Below, piece after piece: positions 51,486-61,047 of a stretch of 64,000 bases of DNA. The notes beneath the pieces are model-generated. The model ran no database searches. It was given only the letters and a program-made list of their open reading frames with translations, and had not been told where the DNA came from. Origin of the DNA: Clostridium sp. chh4-2 (GTDB taxonomy: Bacteria > Bacillota > Clostridia > Lachnospirales > Lachnospiraceae); assembly GCF_002899675.1 (NCBI RefSeq), contig NZ_PKUU01000004.1, positions 1 through 64,000 on the forward strand. The letters run 5' to 3'. Within the stretch, counting starts at the first letter, position 1, and each line of letters starts with the position of its first letter. Both the position numbers and the translations under genes were made by a program.

Positions 51486-52514
51486 TTACCGTACCTCCAC
51501 ACTGTCTCTGAATGCGCGCAGCTCCTCATCCAGAGAATTCACTGCTACCGAACAATTGGGCACAAAGATAAAGGGAATCTCCCTGTTTTTTTGCAGAAGC
51601 GCTTTGGATTCCCGGCTGATTTGATGGGCCGCATTGGTTCCGAACAGCATTTCGTTAATTCCTCCCATAGGGGTCTTGCCGCCGATCCATGACCCGGAAC
51701 CGTAAATCTCAGGATTTCCGTCGGCGCACTGGTCCCAGTGGATCGCGCTGATCGGATAGGATACAAACCGCTCAGGATTACTTCTCATCCCGCAGGTATG
51801 AAGAAGCACCGTACGGCCCTTAACTGCATTTAACACAATCTCATCATAAGGCCGCACAAATTCTTCCCATTCTTCCAGGGTCAGATAGCCTTCTCTCGCC
51901 CACCCGATCGCACCGTAAAACATGCCGTCGGCCCCTGCGTCCACTAATTCCCGGTAGAAATCGGCCAGCGTGAGGGCGACTTCCTTCAGAGCCCGGTGAA
52001 TCCGTTCCCTGTCCGTATAAAACAACCGGAACAGACTGTTTTCCTCCCGGTATGCCTCGATATGGCGTCTCACCGGAGGAGCTCCCAGCATGCAGGAAAT
52101 CACATTAACCGGTGTGAACACGGTTGGAAACACGGGAATATCTTCTTTAAGACCTGATCGGATCATCCTGACCACTTCGATCTGCTCGGCAAACGCAGGT
52201 TCCGAAGGATCTTTTCTGGTGAACTTGGGAAAATCCTCAATGGACCGGATCTGACGGTGAACCAATTTGGGAAATACCTGGTTTTCATAAACGGAATAAT
52301 CATAGGTATCGCCCCAGGCTTCCAACAGATAACAGCCTCTCGACTGTATTTTCACGAAATCCCAGTCATACCTGCTCTGAAATTCCAGCATGGCCTCAGC
52401 CAATCCGGCCGCCGTATGCTCCCTGCCCGGAAAATGTTTATAGGCGCAGATGGGCGGGCGATCCGCCAGCTTCCCGGATAATACGGTATTTAACCGCTCT
52501 CGTTTTGTCATCAT
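51486..52514 (-). CDS. uroporphyrinogen decarboxylase-family protein
   Basis: A 342-residue URO-D superfamily TIM-barrel protein. It begins TKRERLNTVLSGKLADRPP and has the zinc-type segment LLHTCG near residue 240. In anaerobes many members are methyltransferases (MtaA/CmuA type) rather than haem enzymes, and the catalytic N-terminal pattern of HemE is not seen. With a carboxylate or amino acid carrier and a peptidase it may belong to a catabolic operon. Substrate unknown. Confidence 0.8.
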   Translation of the reverse strand: MMTKRERLNTVLSGKLADRPPICAYKHFPGREHTAAGLAEAMLEFQSRYDWDFVKIQSRGCYLLEAWGDTYDYSVYENQVFPKLVHRQIRSIEDFPKFTRKDPSEPAFAEQIEVVRMIRSGLKEDIPVFPTVFTPVNVISCMLGAPPVRRHIEAYREENSLFRLFYTDRERIHRALKEVALTLADFYRELVDAGADGMFYGAIGWAREGYLTLEEWEEFVRPYDEIVLNAVKGRTVLLHTCGMRSNPERFVSYPISAIHWDQCADGNPEIYGSGSWIGGKTPMGGINEMLFGTNAAHQISRESKALLQKNREIPFIFVPNCSVAVNSLDEELRAFRDSVEVR

Positions 52515-52518
52515 AAGA

Positions 52519-53925
52519 TCATCCTCCCCACTGCATCAGCTGCAGCACGGTCAAAACGGCAAATGCGATCACATTCAGCGCAATGAATACCGGCATCAGC
52601 CATTTTAAGTATTTATCATATCTCAGTCCGCACATTCCAAGACATGCAAACAGGGATGTGGATGTGGGAATGATGTTGTTGGTAATGCCGTCGCCAAACT
52701 GGAACGCCAATACGGCAACCTGTCTGGTAATTCCCGATATATCCGCGATTGGAGTCATCAGCGGCATAACCGTAGCCGCCTGCCCGGAAGCGGATGGAAT
52801 GAATATATTGATAAAACTGTTGGAAATGAACATCATATTGGCGCCCAGCACCGGTCCAATCTTGGAAATCGGATAGGATAAGGCATATACGATGGTATCG
52901 ATAATGTTGCCGTTTGCCAGCACGATGGAAATGGCTTTTGCAATTCCGATAATCATGGCGGTAAACACCATTTTTTCGCAACCTTTTACAAAGGACTTTG
53001 CGGTTCCATTGGCTCCTAAGCCGCCGAAAATTCCGGTGAGAATGGCCATTACAAGAAATACGGGGCCGTACTGCTTCATGGACCAGTTCAGCTTCATGAC
53101 TCCATAGATAATCGCCGTAAAGCCTGCCACAAATACTACGATATTCGCCCAATCTCCTTTTGTAAATTTCTCATTTTCGCCGCTTGTTTCCACCGCATCC
53201 TGAGCGATTGTCACCTGGCTTCCATATGTAACGCTGCTTTTCGGATTCTTCTTGATCCGGTCGATATACCGCATGGTGAAGAAGATCAGAAACAGCAGGG
53301 AAACCCCATGGTCAAACAGCCGGACTCCTGTTCCGGAAAATCTGGGAAGTTCCGCTATTTCCTGGGCGATACCCACGCTCAGCACGTTAAATGCGCCCAT
53401 ACAATAGCCTATGCTGTTGCCCAGGAAAATCATCGCGAAGGCCACCGCCCCGTCATATCCCAGGGAATAGGAAAGCACCACTCCCAGCGGCAGCAGAGGA
53501 ATGGACGGATTGATGCCAAAACCTCCGATCACCGACATGACAGTCATAACCACGATCACCACAATCTTTTCCCGCCCCTGGAACGTGTGCGTAAGACGGC
53601 TGAAGCTTTTTGTGATCAGCTTCGTATCCTCCACGATCTTCACCCAGGCTCCCATCAGCAGCACCACAAAGATCTGCACCGCCGAGCTCACCCATCCGTC
53701 AAAAAGCCCGTTCATAATATCCCACGGATTTTGTGCATTGGCTTCCACCGCATGATAGGTGCCGGAAACATAAACCGTGCGCTTCGTCTCCTCCACCAGC
53801 GTTTTGTCAAACTCACCCGCCGGAATAATCCATGTCAGGATTCCTGACAGCAGCACCACTGCAAATAAAAGAACATACACATGGATCTCCTTTAAGGGTT
53901 TATCCTTAATCTCCAGCTTCTTCAT
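52519..53925 (-). CDS. YfcC-family membrane carrier
   Basis: A 468-residue protein with about 11-12 membrane segments of the YfcC / C4-dicarboxylate anaerobic carrier group. Features include the opening HVYVLLFAVVLLSGILTWIIPAGEFD (quoted in part: LLSGILTWIIPAG), FGINPSIPLLPLG and SASGQAATVMPLM. Relatives carry basic amino acids or dicarboxylates. It is first in the row before URO-D and the S9 peptidase, and divergent from a LysR regulator. The start is ATG 53925 with AGGAGGG upstream; an in-frame start at 53976 is unlikely. Confidence 0.85.
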   Translation of the reverse strand: MKKLEIKDKPLKEIHVYVLLFAVVLLSGILTWIIPAGEFDKTLVEETKRTVYVSGTYHAVEANAQNPWDIMNGLFDGWVSSAVQIFVVLLMGAWVKIVEDTKLITKSFSRLTHTFQGREKIVVIVVMTVMSVIGGFGINPSIPLLPLGVVLSYSLGYDGAVAFAMIFLGNSIGYCMGAFNVLSVGIAQEIAELPRFSGTGVRLFDHGVSLLFLIFFTMRYIDRIKKNPKSSVTYGSQVTIAQDAVETSGENEKFTKGDWANIVVFVAGFTAIIYGVMKLNWSMKQYGPVFLVMAILTGIFGGLGANGTAKSFVKGCEKMVFTAMIIGIAKAISIVLANGNIIDTIVYALSYPISKIGPVLGANMMFISNSFINIFIPSASGQAATVMPLMTPIADISGITRQVAVLAFQFGDGITNNIIPTSTSLFACLGMCGLRYDKYLKWLMPVFIALNVIAFAVLTVLQLMQWGG

Positions 53926-54057
53926 TCTTTCCCTCCTATAACTATTTTTTATAACCCGTTTTCTAGTTGAATCCATTATATCATAGATTTTTATTGAATC
54001 CTAATGAGAATCCGGTTATAATAATTATAAAAAAAATTCATATTGGAGGTGAATTCT
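53926..54057. promoter_or_regulatory. divergent LysR / YfcC promoter region
   Basis: TTGAATCC occurs twice (about 53965 and 53993) and AGAATCCGG follows, giving evenly spaced GAATCC repeats about 28 and 15 bases apart. A TATAAT-like box lies at about 54017. This is a typical place for LysR binding. Confidence 0.45.
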
Positions 54058-54984
54058 ATGCTGAAAAATCCTCTCTATTTTTTAACAATTGTAGAAGAAG
54101 GGAATCTGTCTCTGGCTGCGCAGAAACTGTTTCTCACCCAGCCTGCACTCAGCAAATATATCGCCCGGCTGGAGGAAGAACTGGGCGTTGAACTCTTTTA
54201 TCACCACTCCTCCCCGCTGAAGCTGACCCCGGCAGGCGCCCATTATCTCGAATACATACAAAAAGCCGTCCATTTGGAGCACCAGTTTAAGCACACCCTG
54301 GCTGAGATGAACAGCGGCCCAGCTGGCGAGCTTTCCATCGGTTTGACATCATGGCTGGGGACTTATATCTTGCCCGCCATTCTGCCGAAATTCATGAAAG
54401 AATATCCCGATGTGGAGATCAGGATTCTGGAAGGAAAATCCTCTTCTCTTTTAAATGCCATGGAAAAAAATCAAATTGATTTTTACATCACCTATCCTTT
54501 TAACCTGGAAAAGCACAGCCAGTATACATGTGATATCATCTTTTATGAGCATATCCTTCTGATCGGGAATCAATCTTATGTGGATTCCCTCAATCTGATG
54601 GACAAAGCTGATTTGAATAATGGGCCTTATCCCTATCTCAATCTGTCCCTGTTAAAAAATGAAAAATTCATTCTAAGCCCTTCCGGCCATAATATCTACT
54701 TTCTGACGGAAAATTTATTTCAAAAATACAGTGTCTATCCATCGAAAGTCATGCATATCGGAAATATTATGACTCTGGTCAGCCTGGTAAATGCGCTTGA
54801 TTATTTTTCCTTTATCCCGGAAAGCGTCTACAAAGCCGGACTGCTGCCCGGCAGCATTCAAAAGTTTACGGTCGACACTCCGGCCCTCCAATGGCCTCTG
54901 GCCGTTTTTTATAAAAAAGACGCGCTTTTAAGCCCTGCGTCAAAGGCCTTTATCAGTGAGCTGAAGTCCAGAGAGGTTCTGTAG
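54058..54984 (+). CDS. LysR-family regulator
   Basis: A 308-residue LysR protein. The N-terminal HTH is at about 1-60 (LSLAAQKLFLTQPALSKYIARLEEELGV, in part LTQPALSKYIARLEEE), followed by the periplasmic-binding-like effector domain (about 85-300). It is transcribed away from the YfcC / URO-D / S9 genes and likely controls them. The start is ATG 54058 with GGAGGT 7 bases upstream; a TTG at 54043 would contain the binding site. Confidence 0.92.
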   Translation: MLKNPLYFLTIVEEGNLSLAAQKLFLTQPALSKYIARLEEELGVELFYHHSSPLKLTPAGAHYLEYIQKAVHLEHQFKHTLAEMNSGPAGELSIGLTSWLGTYILPAILPKFMKEYPDVEIRILEGKSSSLLNAMEKNQIDFYITYPFNLEKHSQYTCDIIFYEHILLIGNQSYVDSLNLMDKADLNNGPYPYLNLSLLKNEKFILSPSGHNIYFLTENLFQKYSVYPSKVMHIGNIMTLVSLVNALDYFSFIPESVYKAGLLPGSIQKFTVDTPALQWPLAVFYKKDALLSPASKAFISELKSREVL

Positions 54985-55026
54985 ATCGATTAAGAAGGAT
55001 ACCTATTTTTAACATGGACTAAAATG

Positions 55027-55094
55027 GCCGGCAGAAACGAAAAAAGAGAAGGGAGTGAAACTCGAATCCCTTCTCTTTTTTCGTTTCTGCCGGC
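55027..55094. terminator. 28-bp perfect hairpin, bidirectional terminator
   Basis: Arms 55027-55054 and 55067-55094 are complementary at all 28 positions around a 12-base loop. The stem contains an A6/T6 tract. It lies between the convergent LysR and HD-GYP genes. Confidence 0.75.
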
Positions 55095-55134
55095 TGCTCG
55101 GGCGCCCCCTTCCTGCCTGCATACTATTTATTTC

Positions 55135-57216
55135 CTATTCATCCTTTTTCAGTTCCGTAGCCAGTTCATTGTCCATCGGAGATATGGCCGATAAAAATCC
55201 CTGAACGGAGTGGTTATAGATATTAAACTGCCTTCTTCCATTTTGCTTGGAATAATAAAGCGCCTGATCCGCATTTCCGAACAATTCCTCATAATTGGTA
55301 CCGTGTTCCGGATAAAGGGATACTCCCATGCTGACCGATATGCTGAATCCGCCGCACTGGCCGACTAAAGAGTTGAAGATCCGGCTTACAACCGGCTCTA
55401 TCTCATCCCGGAACTCGATGAAAATAACGAATTCATCTCCGCCCACACGGGCCGCTATATCCTCTTTCCGAATGCTGTCTATGGCTCTCTGGGCCGTATA
55501 TTTTAGCACATTGTCGCCGAACAGATGGCCATGCTGGTCATTGGCATTCTTAAAATGATCCAGATCAAACAGAATCAGGGCGAAATGGCGTCCCTGCCCG
55601 TTTACCAATATTTTTTCAATGGCCTGTCGCACCGACCTGTGGTTATAGAGCTTTGTCAACGGATCCTGATCCGCCATCTGTTTTAAGGTTTCCACCTGAA
55701 TGTGCTCATCGTGAACATCCGTGCATTTACCAATCATACCGGTAAGCTCACCAGGGTCATCCCCCACCCACAGGGAACGGGCAACGATTTTAAACCATCT
55801 GGCCGATCCGTGGACATTGATCTGATAGTTGCAGGAAACGACCGGATTATCCGACGTGGTTTTCAAGATCCTGTCTGCCAGATCCTCGAAATCCTGTTTC
55901 GATATAATGCCCAGCAGATCTTTATTCACACCAGGATGGGTAATCAATTCCCTGATGCCTAAAAACGCCGCTCCCCATTCGGAAAAAGAGAGCATGTCTG
56001 TCTGCATATTGTATTCAAACTGGATCTCCTTGGACATGGCCGCAAAGAACTGGTATTTTGTCCGCTCCTGCTCCAACAGAGCCAGCGTCCGGTTGGATGC
56101 CTGTCCCTGGCTCAAAAGTTCGCGCACAAATTGGTGCATCTCCGCTTTGGTCACATCCCCCGGGGAATTGATCTGAAGTTTTTCCTTCATCCGCTCCCCG
56201 ATATCCAAAAGGCACTGAATCAGCATGGGATTAAATTCGCCGCATTCCCCTCCAATTATCATCTCGATCGCCTTGTCATGGGAATAGGCCGGTTTATACA
56301 CCCGCGCGCTGGTTAACGCGTCATATGCGTCTGCCAGTGAAACCACCTGGGCTGAGATGGGAATCTCGTCTCCTTTCAGATGGTCCGGATAGCCGCTTCC
56401 GTCGTAGCGTTCGTGATGCCAGCGGCAGATATCCCGGGCAATGGAAACCAGCTCTTCCTGTTCGCCGTAAGGCGTATTTTCAATGATCTGTGCGCCGATA
56501 ACAGTGTGCTGTTTCATGATTTCAAATTCTTCATCCGTCAGCTTGCCCGGTTTATTCAGAATCTCTTCTGAAATGGAGATCTTCCCCACATCGTGAAGGG
56601 CTGCTGCATTGGAAATCAATGTGATCTGGGATGAAGATAAAGGGTACTGGTCCGTGATCTGAACCATACGCCTTAAAAGAAGCTCTGTAATCAGCTGAAT
56701 GTGCAGCACATGAAGGCCGCTCTCACCGTTCCTGAATTCAACAATGTTGGACAGTATCTCCACCATCAGAAGGTTGGTTTTCTCTTTTTCCAATATCTGT
56801 TCGGTAACCAGACTTTCCAGCTGTTTTTGTTTCGTATAAAGCAGCAATGTATTCTTCACCCGCCGCTGAACCGTTCTGCCGTCAAAAGGACGGGCAATAT
56901 AATCGGTAACTCCTAAATCGTAAGCCCGGTCTATGTTAATGGAAGAAGTCTCCGAAGATATGGTGATGACCGGTATGGTATTGATAAGCCCGCTTTTATT
57001 TAAAATGGCCAGTACCTCGAACCCATCCATCCTGGGCATAACAATATCCAATAAAATCAAAGAAATCTCTTCACTGTGTTTATTGATGACCGTTATCGCC
57101 TCCAGGCCGTCAACCGCCTCCAGGATCTCATATTCCTGCATAAGCATGTCGGTCAGCAACGCACGGTTGAACTCAGTATCGTCTACTATCAATATTTTCT
57201 GCTTTTTATCTGCCAT
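55135..57216 (-). CDS. REC-HD-GYP-GGDEF response regulator
   Basis: A 693-residue protein with three signalling parts. The receiver (about 1-130) has phospho-Asp in LILLDIVMPRMDG. The HD-GYP domain (about 145-345) has HDVGK and HHERYDGSGYP. A PAS-like segment (about 370-500) leads to a GGDEF domain (about 520-675) with intact VGGDEFVIF. It could both degrade and make c-di-GMP under phosphorylation control; having both intact domains is notable. The kinase partner may be the hybrid kinase at 45952, but this is speculation. Confidence 0.9.
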   Translation of the reverse strand: MADKKQKILIVDDTEFNRALLTDMLMQEYEILEAVDGLEAITVINKHSEEISLILLDIVMPRMDGFEVLAILNKSGLINTIPVITISSETSSINIDRAYDLGVTDYIARPFDGRTVQRRVKNTLLLYTKQKQLESLVTEQILEKEKTNLLMVEILSNIVEFRNGESGLHVLHIQLITELLLRRMVQITDQYPLSSSQITLISNAAALHDVGKISISEEILNKPGKLTDEEFEIMKQHTVIGAQIIENTPYGEQEELVSIARDICRWHHERYDGSGYPDHLKGDEIPISAQVVSLADAYDALTSARVYKPAYSHDKAIEMIIGGECGEFNPMLIQCLLDIGERMKEKLQINSPGDVTKAEMHQFVRELLSQGQASNRTLALLEQERTKYQFFAAMSKEIQFEYNMQTDMLSFSEWGAAFLGIRELITHPGVNKDLLGIISKQDFEDLADRILKTTSDNPVVSCNYQINVHGSARWFKIVARSLWVGDDPGELTGMIGKCTDVHDEHIQVETLKQMADQDPLTKLYNHRSVRQAIEKILVNGQGRHFALILFDLDHFKNANDQHGHLFGDNVLKYTAQRAIDSIRKEDIAARVGGDEFVIFIEFRDEIEPVVSRIFNSLVGQCGGFSISVSMGVSLYPEHGTNYEELFGNADQALYYSKQNGRRQFNIYNHSVQGFLSAISPMDNELATELKKDE

Positions 57217-57475
57217 ATTCCTCTAATCTCCCGGATCTTATGTTCAATCGCATGCTGCGGTAAAGCGTGTCTTACATGCAGACTGCAGGCATTTTATACG
57301 ACTGCCCGCTTTCTTCTATTCTACCATCACTTTGCAAGAAAGTCCATTTCATGAGACGAATAAGTCTGGCTTGATTTAAAAATTTTAATGGGATAAAGTT
57401 AGTTTACAAATACGGGCACAGAATGAGAGGAATAAATAACCCTTATCCTGTATTCTCAATGTAAGGAGGCAGTAT

Positions 57476-58342
57476 ATGGAGTGGTTGAATCATCTAAGCG
57501 GAGCCATTGATTATATAGAAAACAATCTGTGCGGAACGATCTCATATGACGCGGCCGCAAAAATTGCATGCTGTTCCACTTATAATTTCCAGCGGATATT
57601 TTCCTATATGGCAAATGTCCCCTTATCCGAATACATACGAAGGCGGCGAATGACTCAGGCGGCATTTGAACTACAGTCCACAGACAGGAAGGTGCTGGAT
57701 ATCGCTTTCAAATACGGCTATACTTCGCCCACCTCATTTAACCGGGCATTTCAGGCCGTTCACGGGATTTCGCCTGTTTTAGCCAAGTCACAGGGCGCGT
57801 TGTTAAATGCATACCCGCCCATACGGTTTTCCCTGCAGATTACAGGAGGAAGCGCTATGTCATACCGGATTGAACAAAAGGAGGAAATGCGCATTGTGGG
57901 CATCCGCACTCCCATCACCACGGATATGGAATATAACCGGACAATGGTTCCCGGCTTTTGGAATCAATGCCTGCAAACCGGCAGACACATAGAAATCGGC
58001 CTCCTGTCTAATCAAAAACCGGGCGGCCTGTTGGGCGTCTCGGTCTGCTGCGGGCCGTCTGACATCCACTACTATATTGGGGCCTCCACCAGCCTGCCCG
58101 CACCGGACGGCATGTTTGAACACTTGATTCCGGCCGCCACTTGGGTTATTTTCGAAAATGACGGGCCTTATAAAGAGTCTGTACACAGCATTTTCAAACG
58201 GTTTCTGACGGAATGGCTTCCATTTTCCGGCTATGCATATGCAGAGCTTCCCGATATTGAAGTCTATCCCTTTGACAGAGTGAAGCCGGAATCCGGACAT
58301 ACCCAGGTGTGGATTGCTGTAAAAAAAGAAAAGGAGTTCTGA
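57476..58342 (+). CDS. AraC-family regulator with GyrI-like domain
   Basis: A 288-residue regulator. The N-terminal double HTH (about 8-105, YIRRRRMTQAAFELQ and GYTSPTSFNRAF) is followed by a GyrI-like effector domain (about 130-285), as in Rob. It may sense small lipophilic compounds. It is 3 bases from the ABC ATPase gene, so it probably activates the exporter. The start has AAGGAGG upstream. Confidence 0.9.
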   Translation: MEWLNHLSGAIDYIENNLCGTISYDAAAKIACCSTYNFQRIFSYMANVPLSEYIRRRRMTQAAFELQSTDRKVLDIAFKYGYTSPTSFNRAFQAVHGISPVLAKSQGALLNAYPPIRFSLQITGGSAMSYRIEQKEEMRIVGIRTPITTDMEYNRTMVPGFWNQCLQTGRHIEIGLLSNQKPGGLLGVSVCCGPSDIHYYIGASTSLPAPDGMFEHLIPAATWVIFENDGPYKESVHSIFKRFLTEWLPFSGYAYAELPDIEVYPFDRVKPESGHTQVWIAVKKEKEF

Positions 58343-58345
58343 TTT

Positions 58346-59293
58346 ATGAAACATGATACTGCTGTTTATGCAAACCGTTTGGTAAAACAATACAAAAACG
58401 GCGTTCTGGCCCTGGATGGCCTGTCTTTAGAGGTGGAAAAAGGCACCATTTTCTCCCTCCTCGGAAAAAATGGCGCCGGGAAATCCACTCTGATCAAGAT
58501 TCTAACCACTTTTTTATCCCCCACTTCCGGAGATGCCGCCCTGCTTGGAAAGAGTCTTCCTGAACATGCTAAGGAAATACGCCCGCAGATCGCCTGTGCC
58601 GCACAGCATATTTCCATTGATCCCTATCTGTCTTTTACGGATAACATGATCTTTCAAAGCAGAATGTACAAGATTCCAAAAGAAGATGCAAAAGAACGCA
58701 TCCATATGCTGACGGCCGCATTTGAGCTGGATTCTTATCTGAACTATCCGGTTTCCACCTATTCCGGGGGAATTAAAAGGCGGCTGGATCTGGCGCTCAG
58801 CTTAATCTCCAACCCTCAAATCCTGTTTCTGGATGAACCTACCGCAGGTATGGACCCTGCTTCCCGCATCGCTCTATGGAATATGATTCAGAAAATACGG
58901 GCCGAGTTTAAAACCACCGTCTTTTTAACCACTCATTATCTGGAAGAAGCAGACCAGCTCAGTGACCGGATCTGCATTATCCGGGACGGAAAATCAGTGA
59001 TTCAGGGCACCCCGTTCGAATTGAAAACCTATCTCCGGCAGAATCTGTTGAAAATCCGCTTTTCCGATAATGGCCAGGCCTGCCGCTGTAAGACGGCGCT
59101 TTCCAAATTACTGGCGCCGGATCGGATACAGATTCAAAATAACACGCTGCTGCTGGATTCTTCCGACTGCAAATCGGATTTGGAAAAAGCAGGACGTTTC
59201 CTGCTGGATCATAAGATTCCATTTCTGGGAATCGAGATAGCACAGCCCACATTAGAAGATGTTTTTCTTCGTTTAACCGGGGAGGCGGCATAA
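58346..59293 (+). CDS. ABC transporter ATP-binding protein
   Basis: A 315-residue ATPase with Walker A GKNGAGKST, signature YSGGIKRRLDLA, Walker B ILFLDEPTAGMDP and H-loop TTHYLEEADQ. The C-terminal extension is of the drug-exporter (DrrA-like) type. It overlaps the permease start by one base (TAATG). Confidence 0.94.
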   Translation: MKHDTAVYANRLVKQYKNGVLALDGLSLEVEKGTIFSLLGKNGAGKSTLIKILTTFLSPTSGDAALLGKSLPEHAKEIRPQIACAAQHISIDPYLSFTDNMIFQSRMYKIPKEDAKERIHMLTAAFELDSYLNYPVSTYSGGIKRRLDLALSLISNPQILFLDEPTAGMDPASRIALWNMIQKIRAEFKTTVFLTTHYLEEADQLSDRICIIRDGKSVIQGTPFELKTYLRQNLLKIRFSDNGQACRCKTALSKLLAPDRIQIQNNTLLLDSSDCKSDLEKAGRFLLDHKIPFLGIEIAQPTLEDVFLRLTGEAA

Positions 59294-60048
59294 TGAACCT
59301 TATCACAATTTTATGGCGCAGTATAAGATGGCGTCTTTATAATCCGGTGACCATCCTGGTCACCATCGTACAGCCGCTCATCTGGCTCTTATTATACAGC
59401 ACCGCAGCAGGGCATACCATGGGCGCAGCAGGAATTGGCAGCTACCCGTCCTTTATCCTTCCCGGACTGATTGTGCTGGTATGTTTTGGCGTGTGCAGCA
59501 GCACAGGCATCATGAATTATTTAACCCGGAGAGACGGCAGTTTTTACAGGATTCTGATCTCTCCCGTTTCCAGGATTTCCATGATTGCAGGACAGCTTTT
59601 AGAAGCGGTTCTCTGTTCTTTTCTGGAAGCAGGCATTCTGTGTGCGCTCAGCTTATTTTTGTCCGCCAGGTTATCATGCGGGCCTAAAGAACTGGCGCTG
59701 GCCGTCCTTCTTCTGTCTATGGCATCATTTTTCATGGCCGGACTAGCCTATTTACTCAGCCTCCGTCTGCCCAACGAGGTGGTGTACGAAACGGTGATGA
59801 ATGCGGTTGTCCTCCCTGTTTTTTTCCTCAGCACCGCCCTGTTTCCCGAGAATCTGCTGAGCGGGAGGATCGCTGTTTTGGTAAATTTAAATCCGTTTAC
59901 CCATGTGATAAACGGGCTGCGCGCTCTGATTATATATGGGACGGCAGAGCCTCGTTATCTGGCATTTGTCATTTTGCTGTTTTTAGCCCTGGATGCCCTC
60001 ATTATGGTCTGCGCTCACCGGAGGCTGGCAAAGGCGGGTAATGAATAA
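59293..60048 (+). CDS. ABC-2 type permease
   Basis: A 251-residue permease with six membrane segments, including LPGLIVLVCFGVCSSTGIMNYL and the ABC-2 signature NPFTHVINGLRAL. It forms an exporter with the preceding ATPase, probably for a drug or lipid. The start is coupled to the ATPase stop. Confidence 0.9.
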   Translation: MNLITILWRSIRWRLYNPVTILVTIVQPLIWLLLYSTAAGHTMGAAGIGSYPSFILPGLIVLVCFGVCSSTGIMNYLTRRDGSFYRILISPVSRISMIAGQLLEAVLCSFLEAGILCALSLFLSARLSCGPKELALAVLLLSMASFFMAGLAYLLSLRLPNEVVYETVMNAVVLPVFFLSTALFPENLLSGRIAVLVNLNPFTHVINGLRALIIYGTAEPRYLAFVILLFLALDALIMVCAHRRLAKAGNE

Positions 60049-60190
60049 ACACCTTTACAACAGATCAGCCTTTCCCTTCATTGACGTTCCCTCTGATAAA
60101 TGCTAGAGTATAGGTAAATGAATTTGTTTTCTGGGCTTAACCGTCCGGAAAGAGATCCACGATATCGGAATTGGTAAGGAAAGAAGCCAA

Positions 60191-60943
60191 ATGCAGTCAA
60201 AATCACTGAATGAAAATCAATTAAAAGTTATTGCCATCACAGCTATGACGGTGGATCACCTGACCTCGGTCCTGTTTCCAAATTATCCGACGGACTGGTG
60301 GATTCTGCTCCTGCACGTCATTGGAAGGCTGGCCGCTCCAGTCTTCTGGTTTTTCGTGGCGGAAGGATATTTTTATACCCATAATTGGAAAAGGTATGCC
60401 GGCAGATTGCTGGCCTTCGCTGTGATCGGACATTTCGCCTATAACTTTGCGTTCGGGATTCCGTTTATTCCGTTTAAAACCACGGTATTTAATCAGACGA
60501 GTGTGCTGTGGTCTCTGTTTTGGGGACTTATTGCATTGGTTGTTTCCGACTGTGCAAAGCTGAAACAATGGCAGAAAAGCCTTGTCATTTTATTCATTAC
60601 CATCATCGCATTTTGTTCGGATTGGAGCTGCATTGCCGTGCTGGCAATTCTGGCAATCGGCAGAAACCGCGGCAATTTTAAAAAGCAAATGACCGGAATG
60701 ATGGGCTGGGTATCCCTCTATGCACTTGTCTATGCCTTGTTTATCAATCCTGTTTATGGAATTCTTCAGATGTTCACGGTGCTTACAATTCCGCTGTTTA
60801 AGATTTATAACGGCAAGCGCGGCAGTTGGAAAGGCATGAAATGGTTTTTCTATGTTTACTATCCGCTGCATCTGGTTATCTGCGGCCTTGTAAGAATTGC
60901 ATTATACGGAAATGTGGGAATTATGATTGGAGGAAAGATATGA
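60191..60943 (+). CDS. TraX-family membrane protein
   Basis: A 250-residue protein with about seven membrane segments and the TraX pattern LKVIAITAMTVDHL, HVIGRLAAPVFWFFVAEGY. TraX acetylates F pilin, but chromosomal homologues in Firmicutes have no known pilus link and belong to the wider acyltransferase group. It stands alone, with AAGGAAAG before the start. Confidence 0.87.
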   Translation: MQSKSLNENQLKVIAITAMTVDHLTSVLFPNYPTDWWILLLHVIGRLAAPVFWFFVAEGYFYTHNWKRYAGRLLAFAVIGHFAYNFAFGIPFIPFKTTVFNQTSVLWSLFWGLIALVVSDCAKLKQWQKSLVILFITIIAFCSDWSCIAVLAILAIGRNRGNFKKQMTGMMGWVSLYALVYALFINPVYGILQMFTVLTIPLFKIYNGKRGSWKGMKWFFYVYYPLHLVICGLVRIALYGNVGIMIGGKI

Positions 60944-60989
60944 AATAAAAGATAGGTTTGGCTTTGCTTAGGATTTTTACCGTTTTACA

Positions 60990-61037
60990 GCCCTCAAAAT
61001 GCGCCGGAACTCCTTGCCTCCGGCGCCCTTTGAGGGC
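60990..61037. terminator. hairpin after traX, convergent with a GNAT gene
   Basis: GCCCTCAAA-TGCGCCGGA pairs with TCCGGCGC-CCTTTGAGGGC with small bulges. It lies between the convergent traX and GNAT genes. Confidence 0.7.
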
Positions 61038-61047
61038 CGTTCTGCTT

